Source of the DNA: an uncultured Actinomyces sp.
GTDB lineage: Bacteria; Actinomycetota; Actinomycetes; Actinomycetales; Actinomycetaceae
Length of the DNA: 23,291 nucleotides
Reading direction: 5' to 3'
NCBI GenBank assembly: GCA_938028585.1
Contig: CALIZH010000277.1
Span: forward strand, 1-23,291
Shown here: piece after piece, positions 7,899 through 15,980 of the stretch
Numbering within the stretch: the stretch's first letter is position 1
Layout: each line of letters opens with the position of its first letter
The notes under the pieces: model-generated
What the model was told of the DNA's origin: nothing
Databases searched by the model: none
The model's input: the letters and a program-made list of their open reading frames with translations, nothing else
Position numbers and translations under genes: made by a program

Positions 7899-7949
7899 TG
7901 CCGCAGTGCATTTCACCCACATTGAGTTCCTGAATGAGGAAGGTAACTG

Positions 7950-10900
7950 ATGTTCTTTGGATTTCTCCATCGAGTGATTGGGGCGGTGGGCCATGCCTTC
8001 GGGCATATCCCTCATCTGTTCCATATGCACCATCCGTTGATCACTATTTTTGCTGGTCATCGAGTTGTGGCCATCTTCGTCACCGTGACTACGACGATCG
8101 TCATCGGTGTCGGTGGAGTGACCATTATTATTGGCCCAACAAATGGCGATACAACCCCGCAGATTCCTGGCCAAGAGCAGACTACTCCAACGCCGAAGCC
8201 AGAAAAGACACCAACGCGCGAAGATAAAATTCGTACCTGGTGGCACGAAAATGGCGTGAAAGACGCCGAAAAGCCCCTTGCTAACAATGAGGTCCGTGAA
8301 TCACCCTTCTATTCGGTATCGGTGTCGGCTGTCGATGGTACTGATTCGGACAATAGTTCGTTTACCTATATGTCGATCCCGCGCAACGGTAACCCCATGC
8401 GTTCGGACCTCAACGACGATGGTGCAAAGTTCCAAGCCGACAATCACGTGACGATGAGCTGGTCCTCGTTCGAATATGACACCGATGTCTACGTCGATGT
8501 CACTTTGCAGACCGGTGCGAAACTGACCGATGTCAATCAGGTTACTGTTCGTCCTGCCAAGGCGAATATTGAAAAGAAGCTTCTCAGCGACAAGACCGTG
8601 CGTCTGTATATTCCTCAGAATAACGATGGTTACCGCCTATCCGTAGAGTTTGCTCCCGAACTCATGGATGTGTACCGCTACCAGGGTGGGCTCACCCTCG
8701 AGGGTGGAGAAGGCCACGAATACGTTGGGACCGAGCCGAAGAACTCGATGTTGCTCTTTGCTCAGCCCTGGGCCTCGCGCGTCGATCCGACAACCATCCC
8801 CACCGAGGCCGACGGAACGATTACCTACGTGACCCCGGGTGAGGTCACCAACTTGGATACCGTCGATACCGACATTGTGTACTTCAAGGCCGGTACCTAC
8901 TGGATGACGAACAAGTACTCTGCAAACCTTCCTGATCGCGTGAAGTGGGTCTACTTTGAGCCCGGTGCCTTCGTTAAGGGAGCCTTCCAATTTGGGGTCA
9001 ATGAAAACATCACGAACTACAAGGTCACGGGATACGGTGTGCTCTCAAGCGAGCAGTACCTCTATGAGACCGACATGTCGAATGGATACAAGACCTTGGA
9101 GCATAAGGATGGCGCAAACTGCCACGCCACCTGCGTTAAAGCCCTGAAGTTCACCTCTACTACTCCGCATCAGGTTCTTGATCTGCAAGGCGTGACCATC
9201 AAGGAGCCGTCATACCACTCCTTCGTGGAATATGGTTTCCGTCCTGCTGACCCTGAAAAAGGCAGCATGAGCGATGCTGAGTTTGCCGAGGCCGTGGCCC
9301 GTAATAGTGCGATCGAGGGGGCGAACGAGCAGTCCTTTAGCCAGCGCGTTCGTAACTACCAACAGGTGGGATCCTGGTATTGGCAGACCGACGGAATGGA
9401 GCTGTACCCCGGCTCGACCATGAAGAGCTCTTTCTTCCATACGAATGACGATGCGATGAAGCTCTACCACAGCAACGTCGATGTTTCGAATGTCGTGGTG
9501 TGGAAGAACGATAACGGCCCGGTCTTCCAGTGGGGCTGGAACTATCGGAACACTGAGAATGTGAAGGTCGATGGAACGACCGTCGTGCACAGCCTGATGA
9601 ATAACTCGGGTGCAACCAACACCTGCGTATTCAACTCATCTCCGCACTGGAACGGTGGTGCCTTCGATTACTCGGATCCTTCAACGACTTTGAAGAACTG
9701 GACCATTTCCAACACCGTTGTGGAAGGAAGTGTGAACTGCGGTTTCCGTATCTACGCCCTGTCGAATATGGAGAACTTCAAGATCATTAACTTCCATGTG
9801 GATTCGTGGAATGGGCAGCCTGAAGCAAATGTCGTGAGCCGTCTGACCCGTCCTGCGAATAAGGCGGGGAAGAAGGTGACGATTGGCAATGAAACTGTCG
9901 ACCACAACGGTATTGAGATCCGCAACTTCAGTGTCGGTGACACCTTCGTGACAAAGGCCGGTGGAAACTGGGCGTCCAATGAGCTTGGACGTTTGGATTT
10001 CGATGCAGACTGTTGGGATAACTGGAACGCCACCGCAGATGGCAAGCCTGAGAACATGCCGACGCTGAGCGTTGAAGGGTTGAAGGACCAGGAGTCGTTG
10101 GATTCTCGTCATCTCTCGTTTAAGGGAGCGACCGACGTTAATCGCGTTGTTGTGACGGTCAATGGAGCGAATACGGAATTGCCTGTTGTCGATGGCGCAT
10201 TTAGTGCTGATCTCACCTTGGATCGTGCGATCAACTCGGTGCGCGTGAGCGCGTACTCGCCCGAGAACACCGTGAGTCGGGCGAGCTACACGATCTACTC
10301 CTTCGGTGACAAGATTGGTACCTTGAGTGATCCCAGTGGCGATGACTTTGGTGCCGGTACGGTTGTCTACCCGAAGAGTGAGAACTTTAATCCGGGGAGC
10401 TTTGACCTGCTTGAAACCTCCGTTTATCGCGATAATGATCACTACCAGTTCGTCACGCGAATGGGTGCTCCTGTGAACAACCCGTGGGGTATGAACCAGA
10501 TGAGTACTCAGCGACTGAATATCTACATTCGCAGCGAGGCCAATACCTCTACTGATGTGACGCCTCTGCTGGCGGGGACGAACACCTTTGCCAATGGTGG
10601 CTGGGACTATGTGCTGATTGCTGATGGTCGTTCAGAATCATTGCCCTACAACATGGGTGTCTACGATAATGCGGGCAAGCTCAAAGGTGAGGTGACCTTG
10701 AAGGTCGCTGGTGAGCGAATCATGATGTCGGTTGATCGTCGTGCACTCGATGGCGTGGACTTGGCAAAGGCTTCGTACCAGGTGTCGATCTATTCCTCCT
10801 CGGAAGATGGGGAAGGCGTGGGCAATGTTCGTCCGATCTATTCGGCCGAATGCTACGCGGGTGGAAAGGGATGCCCTGACTTTGTGAAGAACTTCCGCTT

Positions 10901-11069
10901 TGGCGGTGGAAAGGGCATCTTCACAAATGAGTCTCCGTATGATTCGGACACCACGGATTCCAATGCAATTGACATCATCTCGGGTGCAATCGAGCAGTCC
11001 AAGGCTCTGAGTGTAAACGAAGACGGCAAGGTAGTGGTTCCCTTTGTTGGCTTCGATGTGCGCCACTAG
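7950..11069 (+). CDS. Membrane-anchored GH49 dextranase-like endo-alpha-1,6-glucanase with glucodextranase-type C-terminal modules
   Basis: This is a 1039-residue protein. Residues 1-37 are His-rich (eight His). Residues ~38-62 form one hydrophobic segment, probably a signal anchor. Residues 64-92 are a Thr/Pro linker. A beta-sandwich region (~95-280) and a beta-helix (~280-700) follow, reading as glycoside hydrolase family 49. The motif WYWQTDGMELY places an Asp at D481, and HTNDDAMKLYHSN places D500 and D501. These spacings equal those of the catalytic Asp 376, 395 and 396 of the Penicillium Dex49A dextranase. Residues ~703-783 resemble an Ig-like glucodextranase B domain. Residues ~785-1035 resemble the Glucodextran_C module (DPSGDDFGAGTVVYP, NPWGMNQ). 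There is no LPXTG sorting signal. The start has AGGAAGG six bases upstream. Isopullulanase-type activity is the main alternative within GH49. Confidence 0.85.
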   Translation: MFFGFLHRVIGAVGHAFGHIPHLFHMHHPLITIFAGHRVVAIFVTVTTTIVIGVGGVTIIIGPTNGDTTPQIPGQEQTTPTPKPEKTPTREDKIRTWWHENGVKDAEKPLANNEVRESPFYSVSVSAVDGTDSDNSSFTYMSIPRNGNPMRSDLNDDGAKFQADNHVTMSWSSFEYDTDVYVDVTLQTGAKLTDVNQVTVRPAKANIEKKLLSDKTVRLYIPQNNDGYRLSVEFAPELMDVYRYQGGLTLEGGEGHEYVGTEPKNSMLLFAQPWASRVDPTTIPTEADGTITYVTPGEVTNLDTVDTDIVYFKAGTYWMTNKYSANLPDRVKWVYFEPGAFVKGAFQFGVNENITNYKVTGYGVLSSEQYLYETDMSNGYKTLEHKDGANCHATCVKALKFTSTTPHQVLDLQGVTIKEPSYHSFVEYGFRPADPEKGSMSDAEFAEAVARNSAIEGANEQSFSQRVRNYQQVGSWYWQTDGMELYPGSTMKSSFFHTNDDAMKLYHSNVDVSNVVVWKNDNGPVFQWGWNYRNTENVKVDGTTVVHSLMNNSGATNTCVFNSSPHWNGGAFDYSDPSTTLKNWTISNTVVEGSVNCGFRIYALSNMENFKIINFHVDSWNGQPEANVVSRLTRPANKAGKKVTIGNETVDHNGIEIRNFSVGDTFVTKAGGNWASNELGRLDFDADCWDNWNATADGKPENMPTLSVEGLKDQESLDSRHLSFKGATDVNRVVVTVNGANTELPVVDGAFSADLTLDRAINSVRVSAYSPENTVSRASYTIYSFGDKIGTLSDPSGDDFGAGTVVYPKSENFNPGSFDLLETSVYRDNDHYQFVTRMGAPVNNPWGMNQMSTQRLNIYIRSEANTSTDVTPLLAGTNTFANGGWDYVLIADGRSESLPYNMGVYDNAGKLKGEVTLKVAGERIMMSVDRRALDGVDLAKASYQVSIYSSSEDGEGVGNVRPIYSAECYAGGKGCPDFVKNFRFGGGKGIFTNESPYDSDTTDSNAIDIISGAIEQSKALSVNEDGKVVVPFVGFDVRH

Positions 11070-11161
11070 AGATAGCGGAAATTGCGTAAGCTGGAGTTAG
11101 AAGGGGGGCTTCTCAGTAAAGCGCTGTGATCAGCGGTAATGACGCTGAGAAAACCCAAAAT

Positions 11162-11204
11162 ATTCAGGGGTGGGCATGAAAGTGCTCACCCCTGAATGTG
11201 TTTT
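11162..11204 (+). terminator. Rho-independent terminator after the GH49 gene
   Basis: ATTCAGGGGTG (11162-11172) pairs with CACCCCTGAAT (11187-11197), and the stem extends inward through G-U and GC pairs. It is followed by GTGTTTT. It isolates the GH49 gene from the downstream operon, whose promoter begins only seven bases later. Confidence 0.85.
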
Positions 11205-11210
11205 GTAATA

Positions 11211-11240
11211 CTTGCGCAAGGATTTCATAATTGTTACGCT
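11211..11240 (+). promoter_or_regulatory. Promoter of the GH13-permease-GH31 operon with LacI-type operator CTTGCGCAAG
   Basis: TTGCGC (11212-11217) and TACGCT (11235-11240) have a 17-base spacer. The perfect palindrome CTTGCGCAAG (11211-11220) overlaps the -35 box exactly as it does at 5946-5955. The following bases (TTCAT then ATTGTTAC) are also alike. This is the strongest sequence link between the repressor and this operon. Confidence 0.65.
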
Positions 11241-11318
11241 AATGGGGTAGCGCATAGACGCGCCTCCAACCCCTCGCAAGAACATGCGGCAATGTTGACG
11301 ACTGAGAAAGTTATTGCG

Positions 11319-13139
11319 ATGACAGAGCAATTAAATGCTGATTTCGCTGCGACTCGCAACGCTGCGGCGAAGACCCCATGGTGGTCGGACGCTGTGGTCT
11401 ACCAGATTTATCCGCGCTCCTTTCAGGACGCAAACGGCGATGGGATTGGTGATATCCCCGGAATCACCCAGCGCCTGCCCTATGTGGCAGAACTTGGCAT
11501 TGACGTTATTTGGCTGTGCCCCATGTACGTGTCGCCCCAAGACGACAACGGCTACGATATCGCCGACTATCAGAACATCGACCCCATGTTTGGGACTCTC
11601 GATGATATGGATGAACTGCTTCGCACCGCCCACAACCTAGGCCTGAAAGTCATCATGGATTTGGTGGTCAACCACTCCTCTGATGAACACGCATGGTTTA
11701 TCGAATCCCGTGACAAAACCAGTGATAAAGCGGATTGGTATTGGTGGATGCCCGCAAAGGAAGGGCATGTCCCCGGCGAGATCGGAGCCGAACCCAATAG
11801 CTGGGGGAGCTATTTTGGTGGATCCGCGTGGACCTATGATCCGCAGCGCGGCGAGTACTTTTTCCATCAGTTCTCGGCCAAACAGCCCGACCTCAATTGG
11901 GAACGACCCGAACTTCGCCAGGCGGTCTACGAGATGATGAACTGGTGGATGGACCGCGGAATTGACGGGTTCCGCATGGATGTCATTAGTCAGATCTCCA
12001 AGACCTTGGATAGCCGTGGAATGCTCCCTGGAACCGATGGATCCGATATGGAGATTTATCCCGTCGGCTCCGATGGATATTCCTCGCCCTTTGATTTCTG
12101 CACGGATGGCCCGCGCTTGGATGAGTTTCTCCACGAAATGTACGAGGCCGTCTTCGCGGGTCGGGAAGGCTTCCTGACCGTCGGCGAGGGGCCGGGTATT
12201 TCCATTACTCGCGCAGCACACATTACGAACCCGGCCAGCGAAGAACTCGACATGCTCTTCCTTTTCGACCATGTTGGTATTGATGACGATGGTCCAGCAG
12301 GGAAGTGGTCCGTCGTGCCGTGGAAGGTTCGCGACCTACGCAATGTCTTTGCTGGCTACGAAGAAATCGTGCGCGATGGCGGATGGACCAGCCTCTTCTA
12401 CTGCAACCACGACCAGCCTCGCGTCGTGTCCCGGTGGGGAGACGACACCACGGAAGAACTGCGCTCTCGAAGCGCAAAGGCACTTGGCCTCGTCCTTCAT
12501 ATGCACAAGGGAACCCCCTACATCTACCAAGGCGAAGAGCTGGGAATGACGAACGCAGGCTTCACCGGCCTCGACCAGTATCGCGATGTTGAATCCCTGA
12601 ACCACTATCGCCAATACGTCGAAGAAGCGGGGATCTTGACCCACGACGAAATGATGAATGCACTGGCACTCAAGGGCCGTGATAATTCGCGGACACCCAT
12701 GCAGTGGGATGACACAGCCTATGCAGGCTTCATTGACGAACAAAGCGGGCAGGCCCCCTGGATTTCTGTCAATGCGAACAAGGATGTGGTTAACGCAAGG
12801 CGTCAGCAAGATGATCCCGATTCTGTCTACCACTTCTTCAAGAAACTCATTGAACTGCGGCACACTAAAGACATCGTTGTTGCCGGAGACTGGGAATTAA
12901 TTGCGCAAGATTCCGACTCTGTCTACGCCTTCACAAGGCGCTTGGGGGAAGAGAGCTTGGTAGTCGCCGCCAATCTGTCCAGTGCCACCGTTGAGCTGCC
13001 AACAGAAGTTGCAGAACTGGTGGGGGAGCCTCTGAATGAGCGTGTCCTCATCACTAACCAGGATGCCGCCCTTACATGCGAGGAACTGCAGGATCGCCAC
13101 CTGCATCCGTGGACGGCCTTCGCTTACATACTCGGCTAA
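11319..13139 (+). CDS. GH13 oligo-1,6-glucosidase / dextran glucosidase-like alpha-glucosidase
   Basis: The protein has 606 residues if started at ATG 11319, which has GAGAAAG eight bases upstream. An in-frame ATG at 11292 is possible, while the frame's earlier ATG at 11196 lies upstream of the promoter and is unlikely. GH13 regions appear in order: DLVVNH (N118/H119), QPDLNW (191-194), GFRMDV with nucleophile D221, TVGE with acid/base E290, and NHDQ with D365. The QPDLN motif marks the oligo-1,6-glucosidase subfamily. The Val after the nucleophile (V222) is the residue associated with alpha-1,6 rather than alpha-1,4 preference in isomaltases. There is no signal peptide, so it acts in the cytoplasm, removing glucose from imported isomalto-oligosaccharides. 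It is the first gene of an operon with the permeases. Confidence 0.9.
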   Translation: MTEQLNADFAATRNAAAKTPWWSDAVVYQIYPRSFQDANGDGIGDIPGITQRLPYVAELGIDVIWLCPMYVSPQDDNGYDIADYQNIDPMFGTLDDMDELLRTAHNLGLKVIMDLVVNHSSDEHAWFIESRDKTSDKADWYWWMPAKEGHVPGEIGAEPNSWGSYFGGSAWTYDPQRGEYFFHQFSAKQPDLNWERPELRQAVYEMMNWWMDRGIDGFRMDVISQISKTLDSRGMLPGTDGSDMEIYPVGSDGYSSPFDFCTDGPRLDEFLHEMYEAVFAGREGFLTVGEGPGISITRAAHITNPASEELDMLFLFDHVGIDDDGPAGKWSVVPWKVRDLRNVFAGYEEIVRDGGWTSLFYCNHDQPRVVSRWGDDTTEELRSRSAKALGLVLHMHKGTPYIYQGEELGMTNAGFTGLDQYRDVESLNHYRQYVEEAGILTHDEMMNALALKGRDNSRTPMQWDDTAYAGFIDEQSGQAPWISVNANKDVVNARRQQDDPDSVYHFFKKLIELRHTKDIVVAGDWELIAQDSDSVYAFTRRLGEESLVVAANLSSATVELPTEVAELVGEPLNERVLITNQDAALTCEELQDRHLHPWTAFAYILG

Positions 13140-13166
13140 GTTCTTGGACGAAACGAAGAGGTTGCT

Positions 13167-14177
13167 ATGTCCACTACAGAAGTTCAGCCACGCGGCACAA
13201 AGCCGTTACGCTCCACCCCTGCCTCTGAGCAGGCCAGCACAAAAGTGAAGAAGACGCCGAAGGCTAAGGGCGCTCCCTGGTGGAGTCCAGCGGGCCTCGC
13301 AAACCACTTCCGACTGTACTGGCAGTTGTGGATCATGGTTTTGCCGGCGATCATTCTGGTCCTGATCTTCAGCTACGGACCAATGTATGGAATCCAGCTG
13401 GCTTTCCGTGACTTCGATGTCAGCAAAGGCATCACGGGCGGAAAGTGGGAAGGACTGAAGTATTTTCATCAGTTCTTCAAAGACCCAATGTTCTGGCAGA
13501 TTATCCGCAACACCTTACGCATCAGCTTGTGGACCCTGGTCATGGGTTTCTTTGCCCCGATCATTCTGGCCTTGCTGATCAACCAGATCGCAAGCAAAAG
13601 AACGAAAACTTTCGTTCAGACCATCACCTACATGCCTCACTTCATCTCGACAGTGGTCATGGTCTCGATGCTCAATATCTTCCTTGCGCCGAATTCCGGC
13701 TTGATCAGTAAGTTCTTCGGAGGAGCGGACCTCATGGGAACCGCCTCTGCATTTACACCGATTTACTGGATGAGCGAAATCTGGCAGCACGCCGGATGGA
13801 ACTGCATCATCTACCTGGCTGCGCTGTCATCAATCGATACCGCGCTTTACGAGGCTGCGAAAATCGATGGCGCCGGGCGAATGCAGTTAATTCGATACAT
13901 CGATATCCCGGCCATTTTGCCGACCGCAGGAATACTTCTGATCTTGAATATGGGCTCGGTGCTGGGTGTCGGCTTCGAGAAGGTCTGGCTGATGCAGAAC
14001 ACGCTGAATATCCCAGCTTCTGAAGTCATTGCGACCTATACCTACCGCATCGGTATCTTGGCCCACCACTACAGCTATTCCACTGCAATCGGTTTGTTCA
14101 ACAGCGTTGTGAACTTCATCTTCCTGGTGACTGCAAACAAGATTGCAAAGAAGACCAGCGACACCAGCTTGTTCTAG
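13167..14177 (+). CDS. Carbohydrate ABC transporter permease, LplB type
   Basis: This 336-residue inner-membrane permease has a Lys/Pro-rich cytoplasmic N-terminus of about 45 residues. Some six membrane segments follow (roughly 53-76, 112-140, 148-173, 205-221, 252-270 and 305-325). The EAA loop that contacts the ATPase is seen at E229-A-A with G235, followed by LIRYIDIP. The segment SYGPMYGIQLAFRDF before the second membrane segment is characteristic of the LplB/YtcP-type CUT1 permeases. It lies 27 bases after the GH13 gene with a GAGG ribosome binding site and would form a heterodimer with the next gene product. No ATP-binding protein is encoded nearby. Confidence 0.92.
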   Translation: MSTTEVQPRGTKPLRSTPASEQASTKVKKTPKAKGAPWWSPAGLANHFRLYWQLWIMVLPAIILVLIFSYGPMYGIQLAFRDFDVSKGITGGKWEGLKYFHQFFKDPMFWQIIRNTLRISLWTLVMGFFAPIILALLINQIASKRTKTFVQTITYMPHFISTVVMVSMLNIFLAPNSGLISKFFGGADLMGTASAFTPIYWMSEIWQHAGWNCIIYLAALSSIDTALYEAAKIDGAGRMQLIRYIDIPAILPTAGILLILNMGSVLGVGFEKVWLMQNTLNIPASEVIATYTYRIGILAHHYSYSTAIGLFNSVVNFIFLVTANKIAKKTSDTSLF

Positions 14178-14203
14178 AACCGGCGTGAAGAAAGGACTGA
14201 ATC

Positions 14204-15190
14204 ATGTCTGCAGCAACACCTGCCGCTAAGATTTCCGGTCACGCGGCCGGGATGGGAACATCGGGGGATAGGGCAAACGCCCCGAAGCCCAAGAAGAGCC
14301 TTGGCGAATTGTGGCGGACGCGCTCTGCCTCTGACTGGATCATTGATGGAATCATCGCTTTGATTATCGCGGCCATTGTTCTGGCAATTTTGTACCCGAT
14401 GTGGTTCATCATTGTCGCATCTTTCTCAGACCCGAACTTGGTATCGACCGGTAAAGTCACGGTTCTCCCCAAGGGAATTAATTTCAAGGGCTACATCAAG
14501 ATCTTGGAAGATACGCGTATCTGGATTGGTTACCGCAACACCTTGCTGTACTCACTCTTGGGCACAGCAGTGAACCTGATCGTCACGCTTCCAGCGGCCT
14601 TCGCCCTGTCCCGTAAAGAATTCAAGCCGCGTCGCGTGATCTTGTTCTTCTTTACCTTCACGATGTTCTTCGGTGGCGGCCTGATCCCCAGCTACCTGCT
14701 GATGAAACAGCTGGGACTGCTGAACAGCATCTGGGTTTTCATCATTCCGGGTGCCTTCAGCGTATTCAATATGATCATTGCCCGTTCCTTCTTTGAGGCT
14801 TCGATCCCCGAAGAACTTCATGATGCGGCGCAGGTTGATGGTCTGTCGTACTTCGGGTATTTCAACAAGATCGTGTTGCCTCTGTCGACGGCGATTATCG
14901 CGGTTATCGGCCTGTACTATTTCGTTGGACACTGGAACGACTACTTCACCGGTTTGATCTACATTCGCGACCAGAACCTACAGCCTTTGCAAAACGTTCT
15001 GCAAAACATTTTGTTGGCGAACCAGACGCAAGTTGGTGCCGTTGGAATGACCGCAATGGATTCGCAGAACTTTGCTGATCAGATCAAGTTTGGTGTGATT
15101 ATTGTTTCGACAATTCCTCTGCTGATCATCTACCCCTTCCTGCAGAAGTACTTCAACAAGGGCGTCATGATCGGCGCCGTCAAAGGCTAG
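14204..15190 (+). CDS. Carbohydrate ABC transporter permease, LplC type
   Basis: This 328-residue MalG-like permease has a cytoplasmic N-terminus of about 43 residues and six predicted membrane segments. The EAA loop lies at E204-L-H-D-A-A with G213, followed by NKIVLP. It ends in the family-typical KYFNKGVMIGAVKG tail. An AAGGA ribosome binding site lies eight bases before the ATG. It is 26 bases after the partner permease gene and four bases before the DUF624 gene, so the three are co-transcribed. Together with the lipoprotein at 6082-7761 it makes a CUT1 importer lacking a local ATPase. Confidence 0.92.
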   Translation: MSAATPAAKISGHAAGMGTSGDRANAPKPKKSLGELWRTRSASDWIIDGIIALIIAAIVLAILYPMWFIIVASFSDPNLVSTGKVTVLPKGINFKGYIKILEDTRIWIGYRNTLLYSLLGTAVNLIVTLPAAFALSRKEFKPRRVILFFFTFTMFFGGGLIPSYLLMKQLGLLNSIWVFIIPGAFSVFNMIIARSFFEASIPEELHDAAQVDGLSYFGYFNKIVLPLSTAIIAVIGLYYFVGHWNDYFTGLIYIRDQNLQPLQNVLQNILLANQTQVGAVGMTAMDSQNFADQIKFGVIIVSTIPLLIIYPFLQKYFNKGVMIGAVKG

Positions 15191-15194
15191 AACA

Positions 15195-15887
15195 ATGACC
15201 AGATTGGCCCTGACCTACGAGCGCTTGTGCCGCATCGTGCTGATGGTGTTTGTCAGCAACATCGCGATGCTCGTCCACACGCTCATGGGACTGATCGCGG
15301 GAGGATTCTTTCCCTCAATCGCCGCGGCATATGCGACTTTTCGAACCTGGCTTATCGATGAAGACCAGTCGTGGCGCGTTCGCCAAACATGGACGGTGTT
15401 TCACCGCGCGTGGAAAGACGAACTCACCCAGGCCAATCTCTTTGGTTGGGTGCAACTGCTCATCGGCCTCGCCCTGGCGTGGGACTACTACCTGGTGAAT
15501 TGGAACGACCTGGGGGGAGTCATCGGCGTTGGCGTCTCGGGCCTATTGCTCTTGCTCAACCTTGTGTTCTGGACCGTGGCGGCGCTTTCATGGTCAGTGC
15601 GTGCGAATTTCGATGAACCCCTCCCTTGGGTTATGCGCATGTCGCTAAACATGACACTGGCCCGCCCTGTGTGCACCCTGCTGCTCCTTGCCTTCACGGT
15701 CATCATTGGGTGGACGTGGAGCCAGTGGCCAGGCGTGTTTATGGTTTTCGGCGCTGCAGTTCCGATTTTTGCTGTCCAGGCAGTGATTTATAGCTTCGGA
15801 GGGCTACCGGGAATGAGCGTCAAGGACCGACCCTCCCCAAACCCCGCCGACGAGGCCGTCGCTGAGCGCGGGGGAGTAGCCGCTTAA
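15195..15887 (+). CDS. DUF624 (YesL-like) membrane protein
   Basis: This 230-residue protein has about five hydrophobic segments and the family-typical stretch GGFFPSIAAAYATFRTWL near residues 36-53. DUF624/YesL proteins usually sit beside LplB/LplC-type sugar permeases in Firmicutes and Actinobacteria. Their function is unknown, although an accessory role in transport is often proposed. It starts four bases after the permease stop, using AAAGG inside the upstream gene, which suggests translational coupling. The C-terminal 30 residues are polar and Pro/Ala-rich. Family assignment is by pattern and neighbourhood and is fairly confident; no biochemical role can be given. Confidence 0.8.
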   Translation: MTRLALTYERLCRIVLMVFVSNIAMLVHTLMGLIAGGFFPSIAAAYATFRTWLIDEDQSWRVRQTWTVFHRAWKDELTQANLFGWVQLLIGLALAWDYYLVNWNDLGGVIGVGVSGLLLLLNLVFWTVAALSWSVRANFDEPLPWVMRMSLNMTLARPVCTLLLLAFTVIIGWTWSQWPGVFMVFGAAVPIFAVQAVIYSFGGLPGMSVKDRPSPNPADEAVAERGGVAA

Positions 15888-15890
15888 GCC

Positions 15891-15906
15891 TGCCGAGGCC
15901 TCGGCA
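15891..15906. repeat. 16-bp perfect palindrome between the DUF624 and GH31 genes
   Basis: TGCCGAGGCCTCGGCA is self-complementary over 16 bases and starts four bases after the DUF624 stop. It has no T tract, so it is not a standard terminator. It could form a short RNA hairpin (6-bp stem, GGCC loop) that tunes operon mRNA, or bind a dimeric protein. It consists of two inverted copies of a word common in this genome (GCCGAGGCC). Confidence 0.6.
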
Positions 15907-15980
15907 ATGAGAGAACCAGACAACTTTCCTTCCCACTACCTTCTTCCAACCACTTTAAAACCGGTAACCCAGGAGACCCA

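Noticed and set aside
9681..10442. Minus-strand open frame of 253 codons opposite the GH49 gene
   Set aside because: It is a shadow frame; the plus strand carries the conserved beta-helix and Ig-like regions.
12902..12909. TTGCGCAA inside the GH13 gene
   Set aside because: It is a coding-region match with no promoter context; an 8-mer is expected to occur by chance at about this rate.
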